From assembly GCF_035917975.1 (NCBI RefSeq), contig NZ_CP109130.1, positions 4,774,001-4,838,000 on the forward strand: DNA of 64,000 nucleotides. The letters run 5' to 3'. Position numbers and translations under genes: made by a program. A model generated the notes under the pieces. The model had not been told where the DNA came from, made no database searches, and saw nothing but the letters and a program-made list of their open reading frames with translations. This stretch comes from Streptosporangium sp. NBC_01756 (lineage in GTDB: Bacteria > Actinomycetota > Actinomycetes > Streptosporangiales > Streptosporangiaceae). Below, one piece after another: positions 10,011 to 17,550 of this stretch (positions are counted from its first letter, which is position 1; each line of letters opens with the position of its first letter).

Positions 10011-10673
10011 ATGGGCTGGCTGTTCGGCACGGACAAGACTTCCATGGTGTCTCCGGAGAACGCGCTTCCGGGCCGCTCCACCCGTATGGCGGTGCCCGCC
10101 CGTCATGCGGTGCTCGACGCCCCGCTGGCTCCGCCGTACCCCGAGGGGAGCGAGATCGCCGACTTCGGCCTCGGCTGCTTCTGGGGTGCCGAGCGCATTT
10201 TCTGGCAGACCCCCGGCGTGGTGTCCACCTCGGTCGGCTACGAGGGCGGTCACACCCGGAATCCGACCTACGAAGAGGTCTGCACCGGCCAGACCGGACA
10301 CACTGAGGCCGTCCGGGTGGTCTTCGATCCGTCCAAGGTGTCCTACGAGGAGCTGCTCCGCGTCTTCTGGGAGGCGCACAACCCCACCCAGGGCATGCGT
10401 CAGGGCAACGACGTAGGCACCCAGTACCGCTCGGCGGTCTACTTCCACTCTCCGGAGCAGGAGAAGTCCGCCCTGGCCTCACGTGACGCCTACCAGAAGG
10501 TGCTCAACGAGGCCGGCCACGGCCAGATCACCACCGAGATCGCCCCGGCCGGGGACTACTTCTTCGCGGAGGAGTATCACCAGCAGTATCTTTTCAAGAA
10601 TCCCGGGGGCTACTGCGGGATCGGCGGGACCGGCGTCTCGTGCCCGGTCGGCCTGACCTCCGGCGACGCGTAG
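10011..10673 (+). CDS. msrA: Peptide methionine (S)-S-oxide reductase
   Basis: Repairs oxidised methionine (the S-sulfoxide epimer) in proteins, cytoplasmic. The catalytic GCFWGAE motif places the nucleophile at Cys56, and the substrate pocket signature [24 protein letters not shown] follows. Near the C-terminus are [15 protein letters not shown], with Cys202 and Cys211 as likely recycling cysteines. Length is 220 aa. Start ATG 10011 follows a strong AGAGGAGG. Odd: the last 15 codons and about 110 bases beyond them are repeated at 15.27 kb, and a degenerate copy of the same coding tail occurs at 25.70 kb beside a serine recombinase. The 3' end therefore looks like an integration site. Confidence 0.96.
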   Translation: MGWLFGTDKTSMVSPENALPGRSTRMAVPARHAVLDAPLAPPYPEGSEIADFGLGCFWGAERIFWQTPGVVSTSVGYEGGHTRNPTYEEVCTGQTGHTEAVRVVFDPSKVSYEELLRVFWEAHNPTQGMRQGNDVGTQYRSAVYFHSPEQEKSALASRDAYQKVLNEAGHGQITTEIAPAGDYFFAEEYHQQYLFKNPGGYCGIGGTGVSCPVGLTSGDA

Positions 10674-10790
10674 ACCTGCGGGTTTAACCAGATCCTGGCC
10701 CTTGATCACCCGGAGCGTCCGGCGTCGATCTTGGGCCAGAGCCGTTTTCGGCGACAAGTATCACTACAGGGTTGAAGCGGTCCGCCTACG
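10623..10790. repeat. msrA-tail repeat, copy A (proposed left attachment site)
   Basis: The msrA 3' end and the bases after it form the first of six related sites. Bases 10626-10681 match 15271-15326 at 52 of 56 positions, and homology continues at lower level to about 10790 (ending GGCGACAAGT...AAGCGG in both). The core GGGACC is at 10626-10631, inside codons 206-207 of msrA. I interpret this as a chromosomal left half joined to an element-derived right half that restores the msrA reading frame. The duplication is seen directly; the attachment-site role is inference. Confidence 0.6.
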
Positions 10791-11066
10791 TCGGCCCGCG
10801 TCGCGCGCCGGTCGGCCCGCCGGCCGGGCTGCGGCTCTTCGGCCGGTCCCGGCCGGCGCCGTCCGCGCGCCTCAGCGAAGACGGGCCGCCAGACGATCGA
10901 TGACTACCACGACCCAAGGCAACGAGCAGGTGCGTTGACGACAACTGTGACGACAACGTCCACCACCACAGGCGGTCACCGACAGCCATTCAGCACCCTC
11001 TGACCTCGCCTCGAAGGGGCCCAACAGGGTGATTGGTCCGCCTGAAAATTTGTGCTGGGCCGTTGC
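10791..11066. other. Non-coding stretch downstream of msrA repeat
   Basis: Together with copy A this makes a gap of nearly 400 bases between msrA and the convergent LysR gene. Only arginine/proline-rich, low-information open frames are present. The stretch around 10800-10870 is very GC-rich with overlapping CCGGCC/GGCCGG palindromes (GGCCGGTCCCGGCCGGC) that could fold as a terminator for msrA. No gene is supported. Confidence 0.4.
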
Positions 11067-11957
11067 TCAGCTGTGGACGGGGCCGAGGTCGTGGATCGTC
11101 TGGGCGAGTGCTCGGATCAGGTCGGTTTCGGCCTCGGTCTGCCATATCAGGGCGTAGGTCAGGCGTGGCATGTCCGGCATGGGTAGCCACTGCAGGTGCG
11201 CCATCGCCCAATATCGGGTGACGTGGGCGGGGAAGTTGTGGACGATCTCGCCGGTGCTGACCAGGTTGATCAGCTCGTCGGGGTTGGCGATGGGTTCGAT
11301 CCGTTCGATGGTCTGGCCACGCGGGGTGTGGAAGGGGAGGTAGCTGTTCTCCCAGTAGTCCGGCATGTGGGGGGCGGTGGCGTGTCGGAAGCCGCCGAGC
11401 GCTTCCAGGGGTATGGAGGACCGGCCGGCCAATTCGTGCTCGGCGGAGACGGCGAGGACTCGTGGGTCGGTGAACAGGATCGGGCCCACGGTGAGATCGG
11501 GTTCTTCCACGGGTAGCCAGGCGATCAGTACGTCCATGTCGCCGTCGCGGAGCCCGGCGAACGGGTCGATGAAGGGGGTGCGGCGCAACTGCAGTTCCCA
11601 TTGCGGGTGCCGGTCGCGGAATGCCCGCCAGTAGGGATGCAGGTCGGGGACGTTGAAGGGCAGCATGCCCACCCGCAGCCGTGCGTTGATACCGCGGGAT
11701 GCCATCCGGGCGCGTTCGAGGCTTTCGCGTAGGCCCGCGTAAACCGGGAGCAGGTCGTCGCGCAACTGTCGGCCGACCGGGGTCAGGCGGACCTGGCGGC
11801 GGTTGGAGCGGTCGAACAACGGGGTCCCGATGCGGCGTTCCTGCTGGCTGATCGCCTGGCTGACCCGCGCCTGGGACACGTGGAGCCGGGCGGCCGTTCG
11901 GCCGAAGTGCAGCTCCTCGGCCAGGGTCAGAAAGATCTCAATGTCCCTAAGTTCCAT
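11067..11957 (-). CDS. LysR-family transcriptional regulator
   Basis: A 296 aa LysR-type regulator. The N-terminal winged helix is plain: MELRDIEIFLTLAEELHFGR, then TAARLHVSQARVSQAISQQE and LFDRSNRRQVRLTPVGRQL. Residues from about 90 form the periplasmic-binding-like effector domain. It is divergent from the hemerythrin-like gene at 12090, with 132 bases between them; the shared region holds GTTATAAGCGCCAAGTTAT (two GTTAT half-sites around 11971-11990), a reasonable place for its binding. The LysR rule of regulating the divergent neighbour makes the hemerythrin gene its most likely target. The effector is unknown. Confidence 0.93.
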   Translation of the reverse strand: MELRDIEIFLTLAEELHFGRTAARLHVSQARVSQAISQQERRIGTPLFDRSNRRQVRLTPVGRQLRDDLLPVYAGLRESLERARMASRGINARLRVGMLPFNVPDLHPYWRAFRDRHPQWELQLRRTPFIDPFAGLRDGDMDVLIAWLPVEEPDLTVGPILFTDPRVLAVSAEHELAGRSSIPLEALGGFRHATAPHMPDYWENSYLPFHTPRGQTIERIEPIANPDELINLVSTGEIVHNFPAHVTRYWAMAHLQWLPMPDMPRLTYALIWQTEAETDLIRALAQTIHDLGPVHS

Positions 11958-12089
11958 GTTGTTCCTAGTTGCGTTATAAGCGCCAAGTTATCGGATCGCT
12001 CGGAATCTCACGTTGATGCTGGCACGCCGCCACTCCACAGTAGGAGACGTCCAAAACCGCACGTGGTGGCCCCGTCGAAGGAGTTGGCC

Positions 12090-12851
12090 GTGAGCGACAC
12101 GCTCGACATGACGGCGATGTATGCGATGCATGACGCGCTGCGCCGGGAAGCCGAGCACCTGGCCAGAGTCACCACCCGGGTCGGCGCCGACCCGGGCGCC
12201 GTCCTGCGCACAGCCGCCGGCTGGGAGCTGTTCAAGACCTCCCTGCACATCCACCACACCGCCGAGGACGACGTGCTGTGGCCCATGCTGCGCCAGATCC
12301 TGGCCGACCGGCCAGCCGACCTGACGCTGCTGGAGGCGATGGAGGCAGAACACGCCGCCATCGACCAGGTCATCGAGGCGATCGATGAGGTACTGGCCGC
12401 GTCCGAAGACGGGTTGGACCGGCTCGGGGATCTCACCGATTCTCTGGTCACCGGCCTCACCGGACACCTCAGGCACGAGGAGGACCAGGCGCTTCCGCTG
12501 ATTCAGGCGGCCGTCACCCAGGAGCAGTGGAATCGCTTCGGGTGGATCCACGCCCAGCGGATCGGTCCCGCCGTACCCAGAATCCTGCCGTGGCTCCTGG
12601 ACGGCGCGAGCGACCAGACCGTCGCCGCAATGCTGGCGCAACTCACCGAACCGGCGCGCCAGGCCTACCAGCACCAGTGGCGACCCGCCTATGCGGCCCT
12701 CGACCGCTGGCATCAACGGAAGGAACGATCATCACCGGCGGCATCGGTCAGGTTTGAAGAAGCACCGGTCGGGCCGCCGCTTCTACCGTTAAGTGACACA
12801 CGCGCCGGGGTGGCGTCCGGGCCCTGCCTGGATGCCCGGCCGGGCACATGA
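12090..12851 (+). CDS. Hemerythrin-like (HHE) domain protein
   Basis: Four-helix-bundle HHE protein, 253 aa, expected to bind a di-iron centre for oxygen or redox sensing or nitric-oxide handling. Likely ligands are the histidines and acids in HDALRREAEHL, HIHHTAEDDVLW, EAEHAAIDQ and HLRHEEDQALPL. The open frame continues upstream into the LysR gene, but GTG 12090 is chosen because AAGGAG lies 7 bases before it and homology should begin at MSDTLDMTAMYAMHDAL. The last 40 residues are low-complexity and poorly constrained. It is divergent from LysR. Confidence 0.85.
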   Translation: MSDTLDMTAMYAMHDALRREAEHLARVTTRVGADPGAVLRTAAGWELFKTSLHIHHTAEDDVLWPMLRQILADRPADLTLLEAMEAEHAAIDQVIEAIDEVLAASEDGLDRLGDLTDSLVTGLTGHLRHEEDQALPLIQAAVTQEQWNRFGWIHAQRIGPAVPRILPWLLDGASDQTVAAMLAQLTEPARQAYQHQWRPAYAALDRWHQRKERSSPAASVRFEEAPVGPPLLPLSDTRAGVASGPCLDARPGT

Positions 12852-12893
12852 CCACCCATGCACCACATAACCATATTTATAAAGGAATAAGAC

Positions 12894-13307
12894 ATGAAGG
12901 CACACGTCAGCTCGATCCTTCTGGGCGTCCGGGACATGGATCGGGCCAAGCAGTTCTACACCGAGGGGCTCGGCTGGAAGATCCAGAGCGACTTCGGTAT
13001 CTCGGTGTTCTTCGAATCGGACGGCGCCTCGCCCGTCGGCTTCTACAGCCGTGAAGGCCTGGCCGCTCAGGTGGGTACGGACCAGGAAGGCAGCGGCTTC
13101 AGCGGACTGGTCCTGACCTACGTCGTCCGCAGCGAGACGCGGGTCGACGAGGTCATGGCGGAGGCCGAGAAGGCCGGCGCCACGATCCTCAAGCCCGCCG
13201 GCGCTCTGCCGTGGGGCGGGTACGGCGGCACCTTCGCCGACCCGGACGGTTACATCTGGAGCCTCGGCTACAGCGCCGAGGGCACCGACCAGCCCTACGC
13301 GGAGTAG
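12894..13307 (+). CDS. VOC-family (glyoxalase/bleomycin-resistance-like) protein
   Basis: Small (137 aa) vicinal-oxygen-chelate fold protein. The two beta-alpha-beta-beta-beta modules can be seen: VSSILLGVRDMDRAKQFYTEGLGWK at the start and GATILKPAGALPWGGYGGTFADPDGYIWSLGYS at the end, the latter being a standard VOC closing motif. Metal-binding residues are not obvious, so it may bind a ligand rather than catalyse. A good AAAGGAAT ribosome site precedes the ATG. It is followed directly by a long hairpin, so it is probably monocistronic or the end of the hemerythrin transcript. Confidence 0.85.
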   Translation: MKAHVSSILLGVRDMDRAKQFYTEGLGWKIQSDFGISVFFESDGASPVGFYSREGLAAQVGTDQEGSGFSGLVLTYVVRSETRVDEVMAEAEKAGATILKPAGALPWGGYGGTFADPDGYIWSLGYSAEGTDQPYAE

Positions 13308-13318
13308 CCGCGAACTTT

Positions 13319-13378
13319 GTCACACAGCCGTCCGGGATGGTGGGGCGCGTTGTCGCCACCGTCCCGGATGGCTGTGAC
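13319..13378. terminator. Long stem-loop after VOC gene
   Basis: Left arm 13319-13343 and right arm 13356-13378 pair almost completely (GTCACA..GCC.TCCGGGA.GGTGG against its complement) around a 12-base loop, giving a stem of over 20 bp with one two-base bulge and two mismatches. It lies 11 bases after the VOC stop and 40 before the next start. A transcription terminator is the simplest reading; no T-run is present. Confidence 0.7.
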
Positions 13379-13419
13379 CCCGAGTGCCGGTGAACCGGCA
13401 GGACGAACAGGGGAAGATC

Positions 13420-13854
13420 ATGAAGTTTCGAGCCCACGTTGAGCCACCTGAGCCCATGCGGGGCCTAGAAGTTCCGTCCGAGGTGGTAGCAGCGCTCGGC
13501 GGGGGCCCGCGGCCGCCCGCGACGATCACAGTCAACGGGCACTCCTGGAAGAGTCGGGTCGCCCTCCTGCGTGGCCGCCACCTGATCGGTCTCAGCAATG
13601 CCAACCGGCGGGCCGCAGGTGTTGCGATCGGCGACGAGGTCGAGGTCGAATTGGAGCTCGACACCGAGCCGCGCGTCGTCGTCGAGCCAGAGGACTTCGC
13701 ACAGGCTCTGGACGCCGACCCCGTCACCCGCGCCGCGTACGACGCTCTCGCGTACAGCCACAAACGTGAGCATGTACGCGCCATCGAGAGCGCGAAGAAG
13801 GCCGAGACGCGCCGGCAGCGTATCGAGAAGGCTATCGCCACCCTGCGGGGCTGA
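13420..13854 (+). CDS. DUF1905/YdeI-OmpD-associated-like protein
   Basis: A 144 aa protein of the DUF1905 plus YdeI type. The first 90 residues form a small beta-barrel (MKFRAHVEPP...GLEVPSEVVAALGGG...TITVNGHSWKSRV...GLSNANRRAAGVAIGDEVEVELELD). The C-terminal helices around DFAQALDADPVTRAAYDALAYSHKREHVRAIESAKKAETRRQRIEKAI are the YdeI/OmpD-associated segment. ATG 13420 is preferred over the upstream frame start because AGGGGAAG lies just before it. Function is unknown; the helical tail is typical of a stress-associated family. Confidence 0.85.
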   Translation: MKFRAHVEPPEPMRGLEVPSEVVAALGGGPRPPATITVNGHSWKSRVALLRGRHLIGLSNANRRAAGVAIGDEVEVELELDTEPRVVVEPEDFAQALDADPVTRAAYDALAYSHKREHVRAIESAKKAETRRQRIEKAIATLRG

Positions 13855-13879
13855 CCGCCGAAGTCAACACTCCGGCGGC

Positions 13880-14338
13880 AATGCAATCACCGACATCCCC
13901 TGCATCGGCAAGCGATACCTGAAGGCAGCGCCGAACGAGGAGGTCACTGCCGACCAGCGGGTGACCGCGATCGTACGGGAGGCGCAGGACAACGACTTCC
14001 GGGTCGTCGTCAGCGCGATGACGCCGATCGAGGCTCAAGATGTACGCGTGAAAAGTGATCGCCTCAGGGGGTATCTGTCGCGGCTGAGGATCGAACCGGT
14101 GACTGAGGAGATCTGTTCGCGTGCGATCGAGTTGCTGCGTGGCAGTCGGCTTCACGGCCATAAGTACGCCATCGACGCTGTCGTAGCCGCTACGGCGCTC
14201 CGTGCGGTGAAGCCGGTTCTCATCCTCACCTCCGACGAAGACGACATGAGCAAGCTCTGCGGGAAAACCGTCAAGATCGTCGGCTTTGAGGGCCACCTGG
14301 CAGTGCACGATGGGCGGCACCAACGTCAAGCTAGGTGA
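13880..14338 (+). pseudogene. PIN-domain (VapC-type) toxin, 5'-truncated
   Basis: The frame encodes the middle and end of a PIN nuclease: VVVSAMTPIEAQDVRV (second acidic position), HGHKYAIDAVVAATAL (third acidic position) and VLILTSDEDDMSKLC (closing strand). The N-terminal strand with the first catalytic Asp is absent; the sequence upstream has no start codon in frame and runs back into the YdeI-like gene. Without that Asp it should be inactive, so I call it a remnant. Its end runs into attachment-like copy D, so the last dozen codons are not PIN-derived. Confidence 0.7.
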
Positions 14339-14435
14339 CCCGTCCGAGTGGGGCGCCTGCCAGACGGGCCTGGTCCCGACTGAGGAGTGACGCCGACTTC
14401 ACTGGTACGGCTCGTGCCCGGCTTCTGAGCGTGAG
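14289..14435. repeat. Island repeat, copy D (GTNVKLGDPSEW-type right arm)
   Basis: Core GGCACC at 14316-14321. Bases 14316-14388 match 19595-19667 at 69 of 73 positions, and weaker similarity continues to about 14435. Read in the conserved frame both copies give GTNVKLGDPSEW-ACQTGLVPTEE and then a stop, so the arm looks like the tail of an unidentified coding sequence. It follows a PIN pseudogene and precedes the intact VapBC-like pair. The repeat is directly visible; its role as a cassette boundary is inferred. Confidence 0.55.
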
Positions 14436-14591
14436 CGGTATCCGTCTGTGCAACTTCGTCATCGCCCTTCCGGCGGTCCAAGCGGGCCGCGATGCCGGTC
14501 CTCTTCGGGTAACCGGCCTCGAACGCGCCGTTCCGGCGCAGGTGTGCTGGTAGATCGGTGCTTTCCAGGTCGGCTGGCGTAGACTCCGGCT

Positions 14592-14822
14592 ATGACCGCT
14601 GCTCCTGAAGAGTACGAGGACATGCATCGGCTGGTTGATCGGTTGACGCCGGACCAGCTTCATGAGGTGCGCGCGCACACCCTGCGTCTCGTCCACTCCG
14701 GTGAGGGAGAGTCGGGCCAGGAGTGGCCGCCTGCCTGGTTCGGGTCGGTGACCACCGAACAGAACGACATCGCGGAACGTGCTGAGGAGATCTTGCGCCA
14801 GGGGTATGGTCGCGAAGTGTGA
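14592..14822 (+). CDS. Putative antitoxin of PIN-type toxin-antitoxin pair
   Basis: A 76 aa acidic protein immediately upstream of, and overlapping by four bases (GTGA), the PIN toxin gene. It begins [34 protein letters not shown], a mostly helical sequence like the DNA-binding/antitoxin partners of actinobacterial PIN proteins, and ends [14 protein letters not shown]. No ribbon-helix-helix or AbrB motif is clear, so its fold is unassigned. The antitoxin role rests on order, overlap and size. Confidence 0.65.
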   Translation: MTAAPEEYEDMHRLVDRLTPDQLHEVRAHTLRLVHSGEGESGQEWPPAWFGSVTTEQNDIAERAEEILRQGYGREV

Positions 14823-15241
14823 TCGTCGTTGACACCGGCCCCATTGTTGCCGCTGCCATCCGGAATGACCGTAAGCACGATGTCTGTGTTGAGGTATTCA
14901 ACCAGTTCCGTAGGGAACGACGTGAGCTTCTCGTTCCGGCTTTTGTGGCCGGCGAGGTCTCCTACATGCTGGGCAAGATCGGCGGAGCCAAGGTGGAAGC
15001 CGGTTTCCTGCGCTCGCTGAGGTCTGGAGTCTTTCACCTGGTCGATCTCACGGATGATGATCTCGACCGCGTCGCCGACCTGGTAGAGCGTTATTCAGAT
15101 CTTCCGCTGGGATCGGCTGACGCCTCAGTGGCTGCCGTCGCCGAGCGTCTTCGAATCACCGAGGTGTTGACCTTGGATACCAGGGACTTCTCCGTAGTCC
15201 GGCCTGCGCATGTCGCCGCCTTTACGCTGGTACCCGGCTGA
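14819..15241 (+). CDS. PIN-domain ribonuclease toxin (VapC-like)
   Basis: Complete 140 aa PIN domain, predicted Mg-dependent RNase toxin. The acidic active-site set is intact: Asp5 (MIVVDTGP), Glu46 (VAGEV), Asp101 (GSADASV) and Asp120/Asp123 (TLDTRDF). The GTG start overlaps the upstream antitoxin stop, so synthesis is coupled. The last 60 codons and about 30 bases beyond are duplicated at 19382-19594 with roughly 88% identity, where only this 3' fragment survives. It lies between repeat copies D and B as a compact cassette of about 950 bases. Confidence 0.88.
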   Translation: MIVVDTGPIVAAAIRNDRKHDVCVEVFNQFRRERRELLVPAFVAGEVSYMLGKIGGAKVEAGFLRSLRSGVFHLVDLTDDDLDRVADLVERYSDLPLGSADASVAAVAERLRITEVLTLDTRDFSVVRPAHVAAFTLVPG

Positions 15242-15258
15242 CCTCCGTCACCGGCCAC

Positions 15259-15425
15259 ATCACGTTGGCAGGCACCGGCGTCTCATGTCCGATCGGCCTG
15301 ACCTCCGGCGACGCGTAGACCTGCGGAGACGGTCGAATCCTGGTCCAGGACCGCCCGGCTCGCCCGGTGCCGGTCTTGGACCTGAGTCGTTTCCGGCGAC
15401 AAGTTTCATCCCTGGGGCAAAGCGG
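15259..15425. repeat. Island repeat, copy B (common left arm + msrA-tail right arm)
   Basis: Core GGCACC at 15271-15276. The left arm ACGTTGGCAGGCACC resembles copies E and C. The right arm reproduces the msrA end: in frame it reads TGVSCPIGLTSGDA followed by TAG, and similarity to the sequence after msrA goes on to about 15425. There is no msrA gene upstream, only the PIN toxin. It thus combines the left arm seen beside the recombinase (copy C) with the right arm seen at msrA (copy A), as expected for a junction between two tandem elements. Sequence relation is seen; mechanism is inferred. Confidence 0.6.
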
Positions 15426-15432
15426 CCCGCTG

Positions 15433-15948
15433 CTACGGAAGAGTCATATCGACGGCGTTGCGCGTCGCGAGCCGCACCCAGTCGGCGAATCGTGGGCCGT
15501 ACTCGTTCATGGCCGGCCAGGTGATGTCGTCGGCGTGGTCAGGCGGGGCGAGCCCGAAGTTCTGGTTCAGCCACGCGAGATACTCCTGGCGCCCTGGGCG
15601 GCGGTCCTCCGGGTCCTCCGGCTCGCAGGCGAGCAACCGGAACAACTCTCGCAGGCCGCGCGCGTCGACACGGAGGTCGCCCTCGTCGCCGAAGAAGATG
15701 ACAGGCAGGGTGGCGAGGTCAGTGCGGTCGTCGCAGCGCCACAGCGCGTAGTACGAACCGGAACTGGTGGCATAGGCGAAGTAAATCAGCCGGTCCAGGT
15801 ACTCCGGATCCGCCATTCCGCAGAACCAGTCGAGGTCGTCGTCGTAGTCGAACAGCTCGAAGCCTGCAGCGAAGTACTGTCCCGCGAGCCGCTCCTGCAG
15901 TTCCTTGAGCAAGTTCAGCTCGGGGATGGGTGAGTACGCGTCGCTCAT
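15433..15948 (-). CDS. SUKH (SMI1/KNR4)-like protein
   Basis: A 171 aa acidic protein with the look of the SUKH superfamily: a central strand pair PVIFFGDEGDLRVDARGLRELFRLLACEP, preceded by YYALWRCDDRTDLATL, with a C-terminal helix WLNQNFGL. In bacteria many SUKH proteins are immunity proteins for nuclease toxins, but no partner toxin is visible nearby and solitary copies are common. The ATG at 15948 is the first in frame. The assignment is by pattern, without an alignment. Confidence 0.6.
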   Translation of the reverse strand: MSDAYSPIPELNLLKELQERLAGQYFAAGFELFDYDDDLDWFCGMADPEYLDRLIYFAYATSSGSYYALWRCDDRTDLATLPVIFFGDEGDLRVDARGLRELFRLLACEPEDPEDRRPGRQEYLAWLNQNFGLAPPDHADDITWPAMNEYGPRFADWVRLATRNAVDMTLP

Positions 15949-16420
15949 GGAGCCTCCACCGGAAAGGGGTCAGGTCGAGTGAGGACCATAACCGCCGGCT
16001 GTGACATCCGTGCCTCGGCAGCGGATCGAGGAGTTTCGTGAGCGTGTCTCCGGTCTGGAGTCGCGGTTGAAGACCTGAGGTGAAGGCGAATGTGTCGTAC
16101 CCCTGTGCTCTGATGATCCTCATGGGCTACCGGGAGAGCCTGGCGAGGGTCGAAGCGCAGTGTATCGAGCAGCTCGGCGAACACCTGAGCAGGCAACTCG
16201 CCGCCCTCGCACGACCGGGTTTCGGCCTGTACGGCTCCGGACACGACGTCGACGCTCGGCGAGTCCTGTCCGCTGGATCCAGCGTGACGAGGGTGAGCCC
16301 GGTCTCGGCTGGACTCTCCCACGGTGGGAGGCCTCATGCTGCTCCCGGTGGCCGATCATGAAGGTGTCAGGGACGGGGACGGTGTGACCGTTCGCCGCGT
16401 CAACGTGAGGAGAGCGACGC
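15949..16420. other. Intergenic region upstream of BtrH-like gene
   Basis: About 470 bases without a convincing gene. A 93-codon frame at 16080-16361 lacks family features and overlaps the promoter-like element at 16310-16340. Apart from that element and an AGGAGAG ribosome site just before 16421, I see nothing interpretable. Confidence 0.4.
16310..16340 (+). promoter_or_regulatory. MerR-type promoter candidate for the BtrH-like gene
   Basis: TGGACT at 16310-16315 and CATGCT at 16335-16340 are separated by 19 bases, and the spacer starts with a perfect dyad, CTCCCAC-G-GTGGGAG (16316-16330). A long 19-bp spacer filled by a dyad is the hallmark of promoters twisted into register by MerR-family activators. 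It lies about 80 bases before the BtrH-like start. No merR gene is in the window, so the regulator would be encoded elsewhere. Confidence 0.5.
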
Positions 16421-17404
16421 ATGACCATCGTGGAGGACGTCGAGGCTCGCGGCATGCAGCACTGCGAGACGACGGCACTGGGGGTGCTGTTGCGGCATGA
16501 GGGACTTGATCTGTCCGAGCCCATGCTGTTCGGGCTGGGCTCGGGCCTGTCCTTCATCTACTGGGACAGCAAGGCCATGGCGTTCCCCTTTCTCGGAGGC
16601 CGTGTCAAACCTTTCGACCTCACCAGGAACCTGGCCGCCAGGCTGGGGCTGACGTTGACGGTCGAGGAGACCACCTCACCGCGCAAGGCGTGGGAGAACG
16701 TGGCCGCCCCCATCGACGCCGGTCGGCCGGTCGGTCTTCAGCTCGACTGCTACCACCTGGACTATTTCCGCTCCAAGGTGCACTTCGGTGGTCATGTCGT
16801 CGCCATGTACGGCTACGACGAGCACGACGTCCACCTTGTGGACACCGACCAGCAGGGAGGAGCGGTGCGTACCAGTCGGGCCGGCCTCGCCATGGCGCGG
16901 GCCGAACGCGGCCCGATGACCGCCAGGAACCGATCCTTCACCATCACCCTGCCGGTTCACCCGCTTTCCTGGCAGGACCAGATCATCCCCGCCATCAGAG
17001 ACTGCGCCGACGCCTTCCTCGCCGCTCCCATCGCGAACCTGGGTCACCGCGGCATCGAGAAAGCCGGCAAACAGGTGCCCAACTGGCTGCTACGCGCCGG
17101 CGATCCGCAGCAGGACCTGCCGCAGGCCGCCCTCCTCATGGAGAAGGGCGGCACCGGCGGTGCCTTGTTTCGCGCCCTCTATCGCGACTTCCTCGACGAG
17201 TGCACCCGACTGATCGACGACGGCAACCTCCGCGCCGGTCACCGGCTGTACGCCGATGCCGCCATTCTGTGGACGGACGTGTCCACCTTGATCGCGAAGG
17301 CTGGAGAGAGCGGCGACGCGGGGTACCTCGAACAGGCCGGCGTCATCCTCCACGATCTTTCGCGCATCGAGAAGGACGCCATGCAGGTGCTGCGTCAGTT
17401 GTAG
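16421..17404 (+). CDS. BtrH N-terminal domain / DUF4872 protein
   Basis: A 327 aa protein with a papain-like BtrH N-terminal domain (about 10-150) and a helical DUF4872-like C-terminal half. A Cys-His-Asp set is visible: Cys15 in MQHCETTAL, His125 in FGGHVVAMYGY and Asp141 in HLVDTD. The family signature LSEPMLFGLGSGLSFIYW is present. BtrH itself transfers an acyl group from a carrier protein during butirosin synthesis; solitary homologues have unknown substrates, and no biosynthetic cluster surrounds this one. An AGGAGAG precedes the ATG, and a MerR-type promoter is proposed upstream. Confidence 0.82.
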   Translation: MTIVEDVEARGMQHCETTALGVLLRHEGLDLSEPMLFGLGSGLSFIYWDSKAMAFPFLGGRVKPFDLTRNLAARLGLTLTVEETTSPRKAWENVAAPIDAGRPVGLQLDCYHLDYFRSKVHFGGHVVAMYGYDEHDVHLVDTDQQGGAVRTSRAGLAMARAERGPMTARNRSFTITLPVHPLSWQDQIIPAIRDCADAFLAAPIANLGHRGIEKAGKQVPNWLLRAGDPQQDLPQAALLMEKGGTGGALFRALYRDFLDECTRLIDDGNLRAGHRLYADAAILWTDVSTLIAKAGESGDAGYLEQAGVILHDLSRIEKDAMQVLRQL

Positions 17405-17550
17405 CTCAAAGGGACAGCCGGCTGTACGGGTGTCGAGTTCCCGACGGCACCGAAGAGTTCTGCGGCCTTACGCTCTACACCGGCAGCGCTGAACGCCGTC
17501 GGACCCACGGCCGGAGCCTGACAGGCATGCAACGGGCACGCGACGGGCGT

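Noticed and set aside
10702..10938. 78-codon frame after msrA
   Set aside because: Arg/Ala/Pro low-complexity product, no family pattern, overlaps the duplicated repeat; not supported as a gene.
16080..16361. 93-codon frame before the BtrH-like gene
   Set aside because: Overlaps the MerR-type promoter element, no conserved motifs, poor ribosome site.
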